From Bolinopsis microptera (Eukaryota; Ctenophora; Tentaculata; Lobata; Bolinopsidae): a stretch of DNA of 64,000 nucleotides. The stretch is from positions 10,727,113-10,791,112 of the forward strand of contig NC_087081.1 of NCBI RefSeq assembly GCF_026151205.1, in the 5' to 3' direction. Position 1 is the first letter of the stretch. Every line of letters starts with the position of its first letter. A model generated the notes under the pieces. It did not search any database. It worked only from the letters and a program-made list of their open reading frames with translations, and was not told the origin of the DNA. Below, piece after piece: positions 37,309 to 48,240 of this stretch. Both the position numbers and the translations under genes were made by a program.

Positions 37309-37541
37309 TCAAAAATTAAACTTAATAAACTTGTGTTTCTTCACTCTCTTCAGATCCTCCTCATTGAACTGGGTAGGATGACTCCTCATCATGTGCCCCC
37401 TCCGTGAACTAGCCACACTGAAGGAACGGTCACAATAGAGACACTTGTAGGGTTTCAGTTTCAGGTGGACTGCGTTTATGTGACGCCACACTTGGGAGGT
37501 ACCGTTAGCGCCGTTGAATATCTTCCCGCAGTACTGGCAAA
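37309..37541 (-). CDS. Terminal module 23: two-finger exon, long-loop finger 1
   Basis: Acceptor CCTCGTTCCAG, then TT; 76 residues. Begins almost on the first Cys: CQYCGKIFNGANGTSQVWRH-NAVH, linker LKLKPYK, CLYCDRSFSVASSRRGH-MRSH, tail FNEEDLKRVKKHKF. Fourth member of the long-loop block. Confidence 0.88.
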
Positions 37542-37875
37542 CTGGAACGAGGTTAAACTTAAATTTCTTATTTTTTGTAATTGTAATGAGAGGTTTTGTG
37601 ACTTTATTTTTGGAAGTTATTTTCTTAAATTTTATAATTGTAATTTGTTCCAGAAATTTGCCAAAACTAAAAGGTTGATTAGGGCTCGAGAGGGAAATCT
37701 CATTTCACATTTGGAAATAACCGTATTCAGATCTTTAATTTAATCAAGTAAAACAGTCTATTAATAAGGGCATATTAAATTTAAACAAAATACTATCAGC
37801 AAAACACCTTTCAGTTACTCAACAGTTTAAATAAAGTCATTAAATATCTTTGAGAGTTGTTGGTTAAAAGTTCAC

Positions 37876-38204
37876 TTATTTTGCCCCACGGAAACAGACG
37901 CCCCGGCGAGTGTGTGCACGTGCATTGCTCTCATCTTTAAACCCCTTTCCACAGAACTGACACTTGAATGGTCTAAGATCCACCCCCTCCGCATTGGGTT
38001 GCAGCTCACACACTTTAGAGTGCCTGTTCCTGTTTCCCCCGCAGCTAAATTGCCTGCCGCAATACTTGCACAGGAGCCCTTCTCGGGTCGTTCTTGCGTA
38101 TTTAGCAACCGCTTCAGCTTCGGTTAAACCCATGTATTCAGCTGAAGTCATTTTATCAGGTAGGGTCTTCCAAAGGGCATTGGGGATTGCTGCGTTTTTG
38201 TTTA
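37876..38204 (-). CDS. Terminal module 24: two-finger C2HC exon
   Basis: 108 residues if the acceptor ACCAATTGTAG (then TA) is used, or 87 if GACTTCAG at 38,141 (then CT) is used; both keep phase. Lead with AEYMGLTEAEAVAKYA. Finger 1 CKYCGRQFSCGGNR-RHSKVC (C2HC), spacer PNAEGVDLRPFK, finger 2 CQFCGKGFKDESNAR-HTRRGVC. First of the RHSKxC block, modules 24-28. Confidence 0.8.
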
Positions 38205-38824
38205 CTACAATTGGTTGAGTGTAGCTGGTACGTTCAGTCTGAGACACTATGCTACCGAGCGCTTGTACTCTGGGTCTGCTGACTGAAAGGTCACGTGATA
38301 TTGTGCTGACTGAAAGGTCACGTGATATTGTGCTGACTGAAAGGTATCGAATGTGTAGTCAGATTACTCATTACACAGACTACTAGTCTCATAGTCTGGT
38401 GAGAGTGTGACTGTGAGCAATGGGAATTTGAACATTGTACTTTATTTAGGCTGAATCAACTATTGATGTATTTCTTGATTGTAGCAGTATGGTCCAATCA
38501 TGGATAAGGGTAGTGGTTACAAGCCAAACGATAATCTAATTGTGGTCAACTTTTGTACAGGTTCGGTGGCTTCAAATACACATGGAAATTGCGCTGCTAA
38601 AATGGTGCAAGTTTAACAACTTTGACTGTACTAGGTAAAATTAAATAATAAAAGTAAATTGGCGAAAAATCAGACAGTAAAATAATGATAAAATAACATT
38701 TTCAAGAGCCAACTCTAAATAAACATGCGGCTGTCGGTCTAATCTATCTCAACAACACCAGAACAAAATGGTGAACCAGTACTTCCATTTCTTTACTATT
38801 TCACAAGATCGTCCAGAGGCTTGC
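38205..38824. other. Spacer with a small tandem repeat
   Basis: Three copies of GTGCTGACTGAAAGGTCACG-type sequence at about 38,275-38,345. The rest has nothing recognised. Confidence 0.7.
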
Positions 38825-39069
38825 CTAAATATGTTTCCTCCGAGTATGCGATCTACGGTTACTCTCATCATTGAACCTCAATCCACAAATACCACACTGA
38901 TAAGGGTACAAGTCAACCTCAGCCACGTTGGGCTGATGAAAGCAGATCTTGGAGTGCCGCTTCATGTTGCCATAGGTACTGAAACTCTTCCTGCAATGAC
39001 AGCAAAGATGGGGGCCAGGAGGGCGGAGTGTGTGTGGGACAAGGAGCCAAGAGGGGGAGCTGGCCTGGT
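38825..39069 (-). CDS. Terminal module 25: two-finger C2HC/C2H2 exon
   Basis: Acceptor CTCAATTTCAG, then AC; 80 residues. Hydrophobic and Pro-rich lead (SSPSWLLVPHTLRPP). CCHCRKSFSTYGNM-RHSKIC, spacer HQPNVAEVDLYPYQ, CGICGLRFNDESNR-HTRRKH, stop two residues later. Clear sister of module 24, with a His where module 24 has Cys. Confidence 0.88.
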
Positions 39070-39506
39070 CTGAAATTGAGGATTTGCAGTGTGAAAATAA
39101 TTAAGACATCTGTTGCAAATCAGATATCTCTGCGAGATCTGGAATGAGTGGTCAAGGAATCATTGTGGTCAATACTGGCGATCAAAGGTAGATTTCATAT
39201 CATTAGGCCTTTTAATGATACGATAATAAATAGTGGTTAAGCATAATATACTCGCTATTCAATGTGTAAATAAGAAGTGAGTTAAATAATTATTCATCTT
39301 GATCATTAAGCAACAAATATTAACAGGGTGAGTCATTATTCAAGAAAGACCTTGAACAACATCTTGAAGTTAGACGATAAACGAGAAAGATATAAAATAA
39401 GAAAGACATGAGAAAAATCCGTTTGTTTTTTCCATTCTACACTTAAATGTTTTGAGCTAATAAAAAAAATTGTTTCTTGAACTATCAATGCTATAACCCC
39501 AACAGA

Positions 39507-39736
39507 TTAGCTCCTATCAGATCGATCAAACTTCAACATTCTACAGCTTCTCTTGACATGTCTGTCCCGGTTACTCCTGTCATTGAAGTTTTGTCCACAG
39601 AAGTTACAGAAATAAGCAGGTCTGTGAACTGTTCCTGATTTGTCACATATCTTGGCGTGTCTGGTCCTGTTCCCGGCATTGGAAAAGCTCTTGTTACAGA
39701 AGTAACAGTCGTAGGTTTTGTTTAGAAATCGGGTCA
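39507..39736 (-). CDS. Terminal module 26: two-finger C2HC exon
   Basis: Acceptor CCAATTTCTTTCAG, then TG; 75 residues. CYFCNKSFSNAGNR-RHAKIC, spacer DKSGTVHRPAYF, CNFCGQNFNDRSNR-HVKRSC, tail MLKFDRSDRS. Both fingers end in Cys. Confidence 0.88.
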
Positions 39737-39984
39737 CTGAAAGAAATTGGTAAAATTATCAGGGATCGGATGGTCATTTGAGGTTTGGACCTATTTCAAT
39801 ATCGCATCGGATATGAACATTACAATAAAGATTGCTCGGCTATTCATACATCACTAATATGAGGTCAGTAATGGGGTATCCCCTGTGCCTACAGCAGAAC
39901 AAACAAACAAAAACAAAAACATTAACATAACCTAGCAGAAAATATTATTTTAAATATTCACCATCTCAGGACCCATTAAAAAGG

Positions 39985-40078
39985 AGAGCCCTCCTGCCAC
40001 TAGAAAGGAGAGCCCTCGTGACGTCACGTGAGGGAGTGTGACGTCACACTCCCTCACGTGACGTCACACTCCCTCTCA
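39985..40078. repeat. Palindromic TGACGTCA block 3' of module 27
   Basis: Two AGGAGAGCCCTC copies, then CGTGACGTCACGTGAGGGAG followed by its near inverse (CTCCCTCACGTGACGTCACA). The right edge overlaps the stop region of module 27. A similar block recurs near 45,750. Confidence 0.85.
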
Positions 40079-40373
40079 CAATTATCCACACAGCTCTTCT
40101 CATGTCTCCTCCGCTGACTCCCATCCCTAAACCTCCTAGTGCAGTGCTGACACTTATACGGAGTAAGATCCAACCCAGCAACTTTAGGTTGACTAAAACA
40201 CACCCTGCTATGTCTCCGCTGGTTCCCTGTGGAGCTAAAGGAGCGAGGACAGTAGGGACAGGAGTATCGGGTCACCTCCGAATGGTGGGTGTCCATGTGG
40301 AACTGGAGGGACTCTTCCGGGATGAAGCAGCCGCAGACGTAGCAGTTGAGTCGCCGGAGACTCTGTGGTGCCT
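40054..40373 (-). CDS. Terminal module 27: three-finger exon
   Basis: Acceptor ATGTTCCTTTCAG, then AG; 105 residues. CYVCGCFIPEESLQFH-DTHH, then CPYCPRSFSSTGNQ-RHSRVC and CQHCTRRFRDGSQR-RHEKSC (both C2HC) separated by QPKVAGLDLTPYK, tail NCERECDVT. The extra N-terminal finger distinguishes it within the 24-28 block. Confidence 0.88.
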
Positions 40374-41154
40374 CTGAAAGGAACATGGTGACGGGGTGAC
40401 GCAATTAGGAAGTGCTCTTGGAGATACATTTAATGTATTTCTTGGCCGTAATATTTCATGTGAAATGATTTGTCAGATGATGGAATAAATCAGTTGAAAC
40501 TTAAATGCGGGTGAAGGTTTTTTGGTTCTGATATGTTTCCAACAAACTTAGCTCTTGCAGGTTTAAATCATTTGCTCTGGTAGCTCTTCAGCTCATTAAG
40601 TTATGAAGATCATATGTTCATAGGACCGCCTTTTAATGTTTGACCTTACGTGAAAAACATTTCAAATTTCCTTTTGGTACTTTAATTTTCATTACTATTA
40701 CTGTAATAACAAAGGACACTCTGTTTATTAAGTAATTGATCAAATTGTAAAAGATACAGTATAAATGTACACTTACAGTGTTTCACGTTGTATGAATCGA
40801 ATAGAGGATAAGGTAATACGTTTTTTTATTGAAATCTTTCAAATCAGTCAATTACATACAAGTTTACACAATGAATTAGTTAAATATAATATTGTCCTCT
40901 AAGCATGGATTGTCAAAGTTGAAATTGTCTCGGACAAAATGTATGTAACCAAAGGACCTGAGGGTCACCAAAACACAGATATTGAGTGCAAATGCAGCTC
41001 CTGCACAAGCATGGGCCCTTATAAAATTGTAATAAGTTACTTTAAACAAAATCACACACCCATTCAATCAATTCATAAAATATTGTGCTGTGAGATGAAA
41101 TTGAGAAATATGTGAATGCAGACAGCAAGAATAGATAATCTTGAATAAACTATT
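40374..41154. other. Spacer / probable retrotransposon 3' flank
   Basis: AT-rich. It contains whatever 3' untranslated tail belongs to the CR1-like element; no clear poly-A, microsatellite terminus or target-site duplication could be fixed by eye. Confidence 0.5.
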
Positions 41155-43715
41155 TTACGGATTTGTTTCTATTGAATAGTCAAGTTCAGAGTCCGAATCC
41201 ACCGGGATAATTTTCCCCCACATGTAAGTGGAAAGTTTACTTTTAAAATCAGTGATACTCTCTATCTCACGGATATCTAGAGGAATGTGATTCCACTTAG
41301 TGTGGGTCCTATAGAAGAAATTCTTGGCAAAAGCGTTGGAGCTTGCTCGAGGTGAGATAGAGCTTACAAAACATAGAGAGTCCATGTGACTATTTCTGAG
41401 CCTTGAGTGGCCTTGAAATGGTTGCAAATATGAGGGTAAAGTGACAGGTATATGTTGCTTCACAATTTTGAAGAAGAAGATGAGATCCAAGAAGTCAAAG
41501 CGGTCTTCAATCGGCATAATCTTCAGCTGTCTGCATTTTTGAATGTATGTGGATGGTGGATAACTCATATACTCCTCGTGAAGAATCCACTTAATAGCAC
41601 GCTTTTGGAGGCCCTCCAGCTTGCTTATCTGGGATTTTGTGACTGGTCTCCATATAACCGAGCAATGCTCAAATAGGCTCCTCACTAAAGTGAGATACAG
41701 TACTCTACGACGATTTACGTCTTGGACAAAATAACAATTTCTTCTCGCCATGCCTAATTTTTGGTTTGCCTTAGAAAGGACTTTGGAGCACTGATCTTTC
41801 CAATCGAGATTTGATGTCACAATTACACCCAGATCCTTTTCATGATCAACATAGTCAAGTGTGATTCTTCCCATGGAGTATACAAAGTTAAAGAGTGGTA
41901 GGACACTAAGGAGGGAAACTGTTTCGGATATCCTTCCTGCGACGGTGAGGACCTTACATTTGTCGGGATGAAATCTCATTTTATTAGAAAGTGACCAGTC
42001 ATGGAGATAATCAATGTCCTTCTGCAGTCGCAGGATATCAGACTCCGAAACAATCTTACGCCAAATTTTAGTATCATCGGCATACAGTGACAGTTGTGTG
42101 CCTGGTGAAATCCCCACTGATATATCATCAATGAACATAATGAACAGCAATGGTCCCAAAATTGACCCTTGAGGTACACCAGACTGGGCGTTTCTCATAG
42201 AAGAAAACTTGCCACTTATCAAGACCTGTTGTTGCCTGTCTCTTAGATAATCAGTGATGAATTTCAGTAGCCTCCCATCAATACCAAATTTGCTCTTTAG
42301 CTTAAATAATATAAGATCATGGTTAACCGAGTCAAATGCTTTGGCAAAATCAAAGTAGACTACATCTGTTCTCATATTTTCATTCAGTGAGAGCGCTAGG
42401 CTGTCGCACAGTCCGACAAGATTAGTTGCACAAGATCTCTCAGCTCGGAAACCATGCTGTTTGTCATTGATCATGCCATTAGTAAGTGCCAATAACTCAT
42501 CTCTTATTATGCGTTCAAGAACTTTTGTGATTAAGCATGTAAGAGAAATTGGCCTATAATTTGAAACCTCATGTTTATCCCCTTTCTTGAATATTGGTAC
42601 AATGTGCCCCAGTTTCCACTCCCTTGGTAGTGTCCCAATGTTGTAGCATGAATGAAAAAGTATTGATATAGGGTATGCGAGCCCAACCGCACAGTTTTTC
42701 AAAAGTTTCCCATGGATACCATCAGGTCCATAAGCTTTATTTGCATTAATATTGGAAAGGGTTTTGCGAACCCTTCTGTGGTCAAATTCAATATCAAAGC
42801 GCCAATCATTAGAGTAATCTATATCTATGTCATAAGTTGATGCCTCAGAGAACTGCTCGAAGAAAAAGTCATTAAATAGGTTGGCCTGGTCTTCAGGGCA
42901 GTTACGGACAGTGCCTTTGTGGCTTACAAACTCAGGGATACGCTGACTAGCTGTCTTCGATTTGACATAGGACCAAAATTTTTTTGTTATTAAAGCACTA
43001 TCATCAGATTCATTTAATGTTTCCCTCATTTTTTGAGCAACCACATTTTTGAAATTTTTCCTAGCAAGGGAGAATGCAATTTCAGCTCTATCACTTTTAT
43101 GCCTTTCTTTATGTAATCTCACTTTCTTACGCCATGCATCATAACACTCCGAGTCAAACCATGGATCTTGGCCATCAGTCTTGACAGAGCATTTTTTAAC
43201 AAATTTATCTGTGACATTAAAAAGTTTGTCCTTAAATTTTTTCCATCCAATTTCAGGTTCTGTGCCATTGAGCAATGCATCCCAATTCGTGTGTCGGAGT
43301 TCATGGTTTAGCCTCTCCCAGTTCACAGTCTTAAAGTTATAGCACATACGCCTGACTGGCTTCTTCCTACCAACTTTAACGTTGATCTTAAAATTGATGG
43401 GGAAGTGGTCAGACTTGCAAGCACTATCTCTCTCACCTACCATTAGGTCATTAATATTTGACACAGAGTTTGTGAGCAATAGGTCAAGCGTTTTGCCTTT
43501 GCAGTGGGTAGGTGTTAACACACATTGTTGAAGGCCTAGATCAACAAAAGATTCAACAAAAGATTGCTCAATAGGACAGGAGCTGGCCAGGGTAGACCAG
43601 GAAACTCCGGTCAGGTTAAAATCTCCTAGTATGAAGACTTTACTCAGTCCTCTTCTTCTAAGAAGAGTTTTCAAAGACTCAACAATTTTTTCATGATTTA
43701 TAAATATTAAATTAA
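41100..43715 (-). mobile_element. CR1-like non-LTR retrotransposon, 5'-truncated, intact RT frame
   Basis: One continuous frame reads from mid-endonuclease to the C-terminal end without stop or frameshift, so the insertion is young. Codons upstream of 43,674 (NHEKIVESL) still read as endonuclease to about 43,700, where homology appears to stop, giving a 5' truncation typical of target-primed insertion. It lies between modules 27 and 28 in the same orientation as the array. The exact ends are uncertain. Confidence 0.85.
41155..43674 (-). CDS. Endonuclease (partial) plus reverse transcriptase of the CR1-like element
   Basis: 839 codons. Residues 1-95: C-terminal part of an AP-type endonuclease with ILGDFNLTG and SDHFPI. 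Residues about 340-590: reverse transcriptase with IFKKGD-NYRPISLT (363-378), YFDFAKAFDSVNHD (440-453), GVPQGSILGPLLFIMFI (499-515) and the catalytic YADD (531-534). It is followed by a thumb and C-terminal region with the LGV(I) block and a Cys/His-poor tail. This is the standard layout of the second ORF of CR1/jockey-group elements. The N-terminal endonuclease half and ORF1 are missing, so it is not autonomous as it stands. Confidence 0.92.
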   Translation of the reverse strand: MKTLLRRRGLSKVFILGDFNLTGVSWSTLASSCPIEQSFVESFVDLGLQQCVLTPTHCKGKTLDLLLTNSVSNINDLMVGERDSACKSDHFPINFKINVKVGRKKPVRRMCYNFKTVNWERLNHELRHTNWDALLNGTEPEIGWKKFKDKLFNVTDKFVKKCSVKTDGQDPWFDSECYDAWRKKVRLHKERHKSDRAEIAFSLARKNFKNVVAQKMRETLNESDDSALITKKFWSYVKSKTASQRIPEFVSHKGTVRNCPEDQANLFNDFFFEQFSEASTYDIDIDYSNDWRFDIEFDHRRVRKTLSNINANKAYGPDGIHGKLLKNCAVGLAYPISILFHSCYNIGTLPREWKLGHIVPIFKKGDKHEVSNYRPISLTCLITKVLERIIRDELLALTNGMINDKQHGFRAERSCATNLVGLCDSLALSLNENMRTDVVYFDFAKAFDSVNHDLILFKLKSKFGIDGRLLKFITDYLRDRQQQVLISGKFSSMRNAQSGVPQGSILGPLLFIMFIDDISVGISPGTQLSLYADDTKIWRKIVSESDILRLQKDIDYLHDWSLSNKMRFHPDKCKVLTVAGRISETVSLLSVLPLFNFVYSMGRITLDYVDHEKDLGVIVTSNLDWKDQCSKVLSKANQKLGMARRNCYFVQDVNRRRVLYLTLVRSLFEHCSVIWRPVTKSQISKLEGLQKRAIKWILHEEYMSYPPSTYIQKCRQLKIMPIEDRFDFLDLIFFFKIVKQHIPVTLPSYLQPFQGHSRLRNSHMDSLCFVSSISPRASSNAFAKNFFYRTHTKWNHIPLDIREIESITDFKSKLSTYMWGKIIPVDSDSELDYSIETNP

Positions 43716-43962
43716 TAGGAAATCAGTAGGAAAAATGTAAAACTGTAAATTGTTTTACATACAGAATATAAAACAAACAAATAAAGAAGGCCTTGTAAAA
43801 TTTGACAACAATGAACATAAATAAGAAAATAGAGCAAGGAATTTAATAAATCAAGCCCTATTTAATCAAATAATCTATAAAATGTTTTTTAACACTGTCT
43901 GTAGTTAAAGGTTCATTTAATTTGGCCAACACAAAGTTATCAAAACTTTATCCAGGTCCAAT

Positions 43963-44252
43963 TCACGTTCCACTACCCCCACCACCACCACCGCCGAGGC
44001 CACCACCACCACCACCACCACCAACACCACCACCACCACCACCACCACCACCACCGCTACCAAATCGTTTCCATTCATTCAACCTCTTGCAATACTTCTT
44101 AACGTGCCGGTTCCTGTTGCTCTCGTCGTTGAAGCTCTGGTTGCAGTAGGCACAGGGATAAGGCTTCATGTTGAGGTGTTTGGACATGGTATGGAGGAGA
44201 AACCTTTTGTTAGTGCGGAACCCTCGGTCACACCGCGTACAGAAGTAGTTAT
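43963..44252 (-). CDS. Terminal module 28: two-finger exon with polyglycine tail
   Basis: Acceptor CCCTTCCTCTCAG, then AT; 95 residues. CTRCDRGFRTNKRFLLH-MSKH, linker LNMKPYP, CAYCNQSFNDESNR-HVKKYC, then LNEWKRFGS and about 30 residues of nearly pure Gly encoded by (GGT)n, ending SGT. The glycine run is an expanded trinucleotide inside coding DNA. Confidence 0.87.
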
Positions 44253-44840
44253 CTGAGAGGAAGGGAAATTAAATAATTGATAAAATAATTATTGTTTTGT
44301 ATTTGACAAGCCGTGTGAACGTTAAAAGGTGTCTTAAGCTGAAAGTGCCCCTTTGAATAAAGAATGTCCTCTTAAAATACTTATTCGTGAGCAATTTTCA
44401 GGACTAATCGATGGAAGTGGTAAATACGATGTCCATTTGAGCGCATCATTGAGGATCAGAAAGTTTAGTTTCGGTTCAATTTCTTCTGATATTTGAAATC
44501 ATTTCAATACTGCTATAAATTTGTTAACTTAATTTGACCAAAGGAAACTCTTTAATTAAACTAAGTAATAGTAGTAAACACTTGAATATCATACAAACAT
44601 AGAACACATAATAAATCCCCTTTTGCCGGCTGAACAGCACAGCAGCATTGATAATGTGAATAAAACATTAAAACATTTAAACTAAATACCACACATAACA
44701 ACCGTTTAATTAATATAGGATATTTAAATAAAGAGAATAATAAAACTCGGTGGTCCCATAGTGATAGAGAACAGTCAAAATTCATGAAGTGTTGTAGCTA
44801 TGACGACTGAAAATGAGTCGAGAAACTGGACAACTTAATC

Positions 44841-45376
44841 TCAGATTCTGGGCCTGCCGCGTTTAGAAGGTCCCCCAATCAGTGCCCCACTACCTTGATC
44901 AGGATGGCCAGCATCAGAGTAACCACCTCCTCCTCCGCCAGCTCTCCCAACTACCACCACTCCTTCACCTACACTTGAACCAGATGACACCGGGAAACGG
45001 ACACCACTTCCCAACACAGATGCTGTACCCTCAATTGGTCTATCCATCAAACTAGCAGCTACTTGATAGGGGTATCTGTTGACAAGATACCCCGCAGTAG
45101 GACCAGTGATAGTTCTCCGGCTCCCCCAAACCGGGGCAGGTTTCCTCCACTCGTACTGGGCAGCCCGGACGGGAACCTCGTGGTTATGTGCTGGCAAGGG
45201 CGACATCAACTTCCCGTCCTTTAGAGTTACACGAGCTTTACAGCCCTCCCTGAAGGAGCAGCACAGCCAGTATGAGACGTTGTGGCTACGTTTGCTGTTT
45301 GCTGCGAACCTGTACCCGGCTAGGATCAGGATACTTTTACCGGACTTCCGGCCCGGGACAAACCGGAGGAGGGAAC
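44841..45376 (-). CDS. Terminal module 29: FLYWCH zinc finger exon with long tail
   Basis: Acceptor CTTCTCAACCCAG, then GT; 177 residues. Residues 6-70: FVPGRKSGKSILILAGYRFA, then SYWLCCSFREGCKARVTL, then PLPAHNHE give the FLYWCH pattern Trp-x-Cys, Cys-x-Ala-Arg and His-x-His. The 100-residue tail is Gly/Ser/Val-rich (VGRAGGGGGG) and ends GGPSKRGRPRI, an AT-hook-like GRPR core. It is much longer than module 18, whose opening VPGRKS it shares. Confidence 0.88.
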
Positions 45377-45656
45377 CTGGGTTGAGAAGAGGGTGAGGTG
45401 GTGATTTGAGGGGTGGAAAGTGTGGTGATTAATGGTGATTAATGGTGATATCATTTAGAGCCAGGCAGAGAGAAATTCGTCAGACTCACGTCTGATTTTT
45501 GCAAATGCGTCCATTTAAAAATTCATAAAATTATAAACAATTATAAAGCTACTTATCATTTATGATTTAAACTAGTAGAGTCATTTAAATTAAACAGAGT
45601 ACGTATTGAAAAACAAATAATGCCATAATCTAAAAACACATCACAGCTCCGCATCA

Positions 45657-45785
45657 AAAGTATCTATAGTCTCCATTCACTTTAGGAACCGTTGCCTCAG
45701 CTTCATCATAAGACACGTCTTCCTGTGTCTGCACAGGTTAAAAAGGTGAGGCCTCGTGACGTCACACTCCCTCACGTGACGCCAC
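45657..45785. repeat. Duplicated 3' end of module 30 plus TGACGTCA block
   Basis: CCATTCACTTTAGGAACCGT through CTGTGTCTGCACAGGTTA repeats, with small changes, the last codons of module 30 (45,797-45,860), about 125 bp downstream of the true copy. The two are separated by CTCGTGACGTCACACTCC. Confidence 0.88.
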
Positions 45786-45797
45786 TATAGTCTCCAT

Positions 45798-45994
45798 TCA
45801 CTTAAGGAACCGTTTCCTCAGCTTCATAAGACAAGTCTTCCTGTGTCTGCACAGGTTAGCGGGCTGGTTGAAGGAGGCGGAACAGAGCGGACAAGTGTAC
45901 GGTTTCAATCCGAGGTGGACGGCGTTGACGTGGACTTTGAGAGGGTGCTTGGAGTTGAACCCTTTGTTGCAGTATGGGCAGGGGTAGGGTTTGT
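45798..45994 (-). CDS. Terminal module 30: two-finger exon
   Basis: Acceptor TCACTGCTTCAG, then AC; 64 residues. CPYCNKGFNSKHPLKVH-NAVH, linker LGLKPYT, CPLCSASFNQPANL-RHRKTC (C2HC), basic tail MKLRKRFLK. The tail region is duplicated downstream. Confidence 0.88.
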
Positions 45995-47055
45995 CTGAAG
46001 CAGTGATTAATTAATTAGTTGACTAATTAATTAGGGTTTTTTCAGAAGCAGTAATGTGTGAAATAGCGTAGTTTGGCAGAAAGAAAATAATTAGTTCCGG
46101 TATTATGTTAGAGTATAGTGATTTATCGTAGGCTTAGGAAGCATATTATACAATCTTACATAACTTTGCTTTTGTGTTTTCCGCATAAAAAATGGTGTCG
46201 GTGACGTATGCTCATATAAATTTTAATAGCTCCGAACAACTTTTCAAGGAAATATTCATCACCAAAGCACATACTGGTACTGGTAGACCTAACGGACATG
46301 TCTAATTTTTCCGGCCATAATTATAATTAGCTTCAAATCGGAGCAAGATAAATTTCAGTACAATTATACAACTATCCTTGAGAAAACTCCGTATCAATAC
46401 GCTAAAAACCTCATCTTCATCCGCTTCAACTACAGGGTTCTCCTCATCTCTACCAGTATACTATTACACGCACTAATTAGTCACTAATTATTAATTAGAA
46501 ACTAATTAGTCACTAATTATTAATTAGTAACTAATTAGACACTTGTTCGTAGAGTTGATAGCATAGGAAGGTGTCCATTTTAATAACCCGGTTCATAAAA
46601 ACCTCTAACATAACTCCGTAATCCGTATGTATCAATTTTAGAGTTAAGGACAGGTAAGAATATCGTCAGTTCTCGATACGACTACTTGATGCTCAGATAA
46701 AGATTGTGGAAATAGCTAATGAATTATCGATATATTGGTTATAACATACTGATAGGCTATATAGAAAAAGTCAAGGCAAAATAGGACTATCAGAAGAGTC
46801 TCAATAAGATACAATCCACACATTTACATTGTACAATGTATACTGTGAAATGTACACTGTACATTGTACAATGTACATTTGCAGTGGCGAGTTCTAAGTC
46901 AAAAGCCGATCTCGTGAAATAACATTTTCAGACCTAAAATCAGTGACGCCACACCACACGTACACAATCAGAACGTACAAGTTTTGTGGTACACAAATTC
47001 CAGCTTGATCTAATTATGATTAACACAGTCCTTCAGGTGCTTGATATCTAATTAT
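45995..47055. other. Spacer with AT palindromes and a duplicated exon tail
   Basis: ACTAATTAGT-type palindromes (about 46,010-46,035 and 46,470-46,540) and TGTACATTGTACAATGTACA (about 46,856-46,880). At 47,014-47,041 an ATTATGATTAACACAGTCC copy duplicates the module 31 3' end. No gene. Confidence 0.7.
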
Positions 47056-47255
47056 CTAATTATGATTAACACAGTCCTTCAGGTGCCGGCTCCTATCAGC
47101 CGGTTGTTTAAAGGTTCTCTCACAGTTGAAACATTTGAACAGTCTGAGTTTAAAGTGCACGGCGTTCACGTGGGTTTTTAGAGCGTATCTCCACAAGAAG
47201 GACTTAGCACAAATGTGGCAAACGTGAAGTTTATAGCTATCGGCCACTTTGTTAT
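47056..47255 (-). CDS. Terminal module 31: two-finger exon
   Basis: Acceptor CGTCTTTTCAG, then AT; 65 residues. Lead NKVADSYKLHV, CHICAKSFLWRYALKTH-NAVH, linker FKLRLFK, CFNCERTFKQPADR-RHLKDC (C2HC), ending VNHN. Sister of module 30. The last about 28 nt of coding and stop are repeated just downstream. Confidence 0.88.
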
Positions 47256-47807
47256 CTGAAAAGACGAACTTTTGTTAAATATTTGGTACGTTTTACGCTA
47301 GGCCTAGAGCTTGACAATGATTGTAATTTCAATTGGATGGAAACATTGTCTCTTTTTCTCCACTCATTTTTTCACTATATATTGAATTTTCTAATTTAAT
47401 TGGAGGAGCATAGATTGAAAACGATTAACCACAACTTATTAATGAGTATTGAAAGTAAAGTTTATTGACGATTCATAACTATCCTTCTAATCTTAAAACC
47501 TACAACCATACAAGTATAGCTGCATTATAGTTGAAAAGCAGGGAAAAAAACTGATTAAAATTAAACAATGAAAATAGATGCCATTTCAGCTTATTAAACT
47601 AATAATGAACACAGCATAAATATATCGTAGCACACTTCCTTCATAGGTACAAAACACAAGATTAGAGTACAGCATAGCAATATTTCTTTATCTGAGCAGC
47701 TCATACCGCAACTGCTCAAGTTTTGCGGAGGATTGACCAAAATCTGGAACTTGAAAAGCGAGCGAAATTGGAATTTGTAAGTCTACACTTCCAAAGTACA
47801 GAATTCC

Positions 47808-48061
47808 TCAAGTCACACTGTGAAACCGCTGCTTATGTCTTTTAAGATCTGCTTTTGTCCAACAAGACTGTCTACACTCATCACACATGTACGGCAGTAT
47901 CCCCAAATGATGAGCTCGCTTGTGAGCCAAAGCCGAGTGGTTGTCCCTGAACCGCTGTTCACACATGTCACATTTTGCTGGCAGGATCTTCATGTCTACG
48001 GTTTTAACATGACGGTGCAGCAGGGAATTATTGGAGAACTTCCGGTGACAGATATGACAAA
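47808..48061 (-). CDS. Terminal module 32: three-finger exon, finger 1 lacking its last His
   Basis: Acceptor CCTTAAATTTCAG, then TT; 83 residues. Finger 1 CHICHRKFSNNSLLHRHVKTV is followed by Asp where sisters 34 and 35 have His (HVKTVH), so one ligand is lost by a CAC-to-GAC type change. Fingers 2 and 3 are CDMCEQRFRDNHSALAH-RAHH and CDECRQSCWTKADLKRH-QRFH. The shared MKILPAKCDMC opening groups it with modules 34 and 35. Confidence 0.86.
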
Positions 48062-48094
48062 CTGAAATTTAAGGTGTAATGATGGACCGATGGT

Positions 48095-48240
48095 GTTATA
48101 CAGTAAAACCCCGATTTACCGCGCCCCGATATACAGTAAAACCTTGATTTACCGCGCCCCGATTTACTGCAAACCCCGATTTACCGCAAACCCCGATTTA
48201 CCGCAGCTGTTTCCTTTCCCCCAAACTTCGCGGGGTTTTA
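48095..48240. repeat. Short repeat CCCCGATTTACCGC, about six copies
   Basis: Irregular copies of AAACCCCGATTTACCGC with variants; intronic, upstream of module 32. Confidence 0.85.

Noticed and set aside
43922..44149. Proline-rich plus-strand ORF
   Set aside because: Antisense of the polyglycine tail of module 28.
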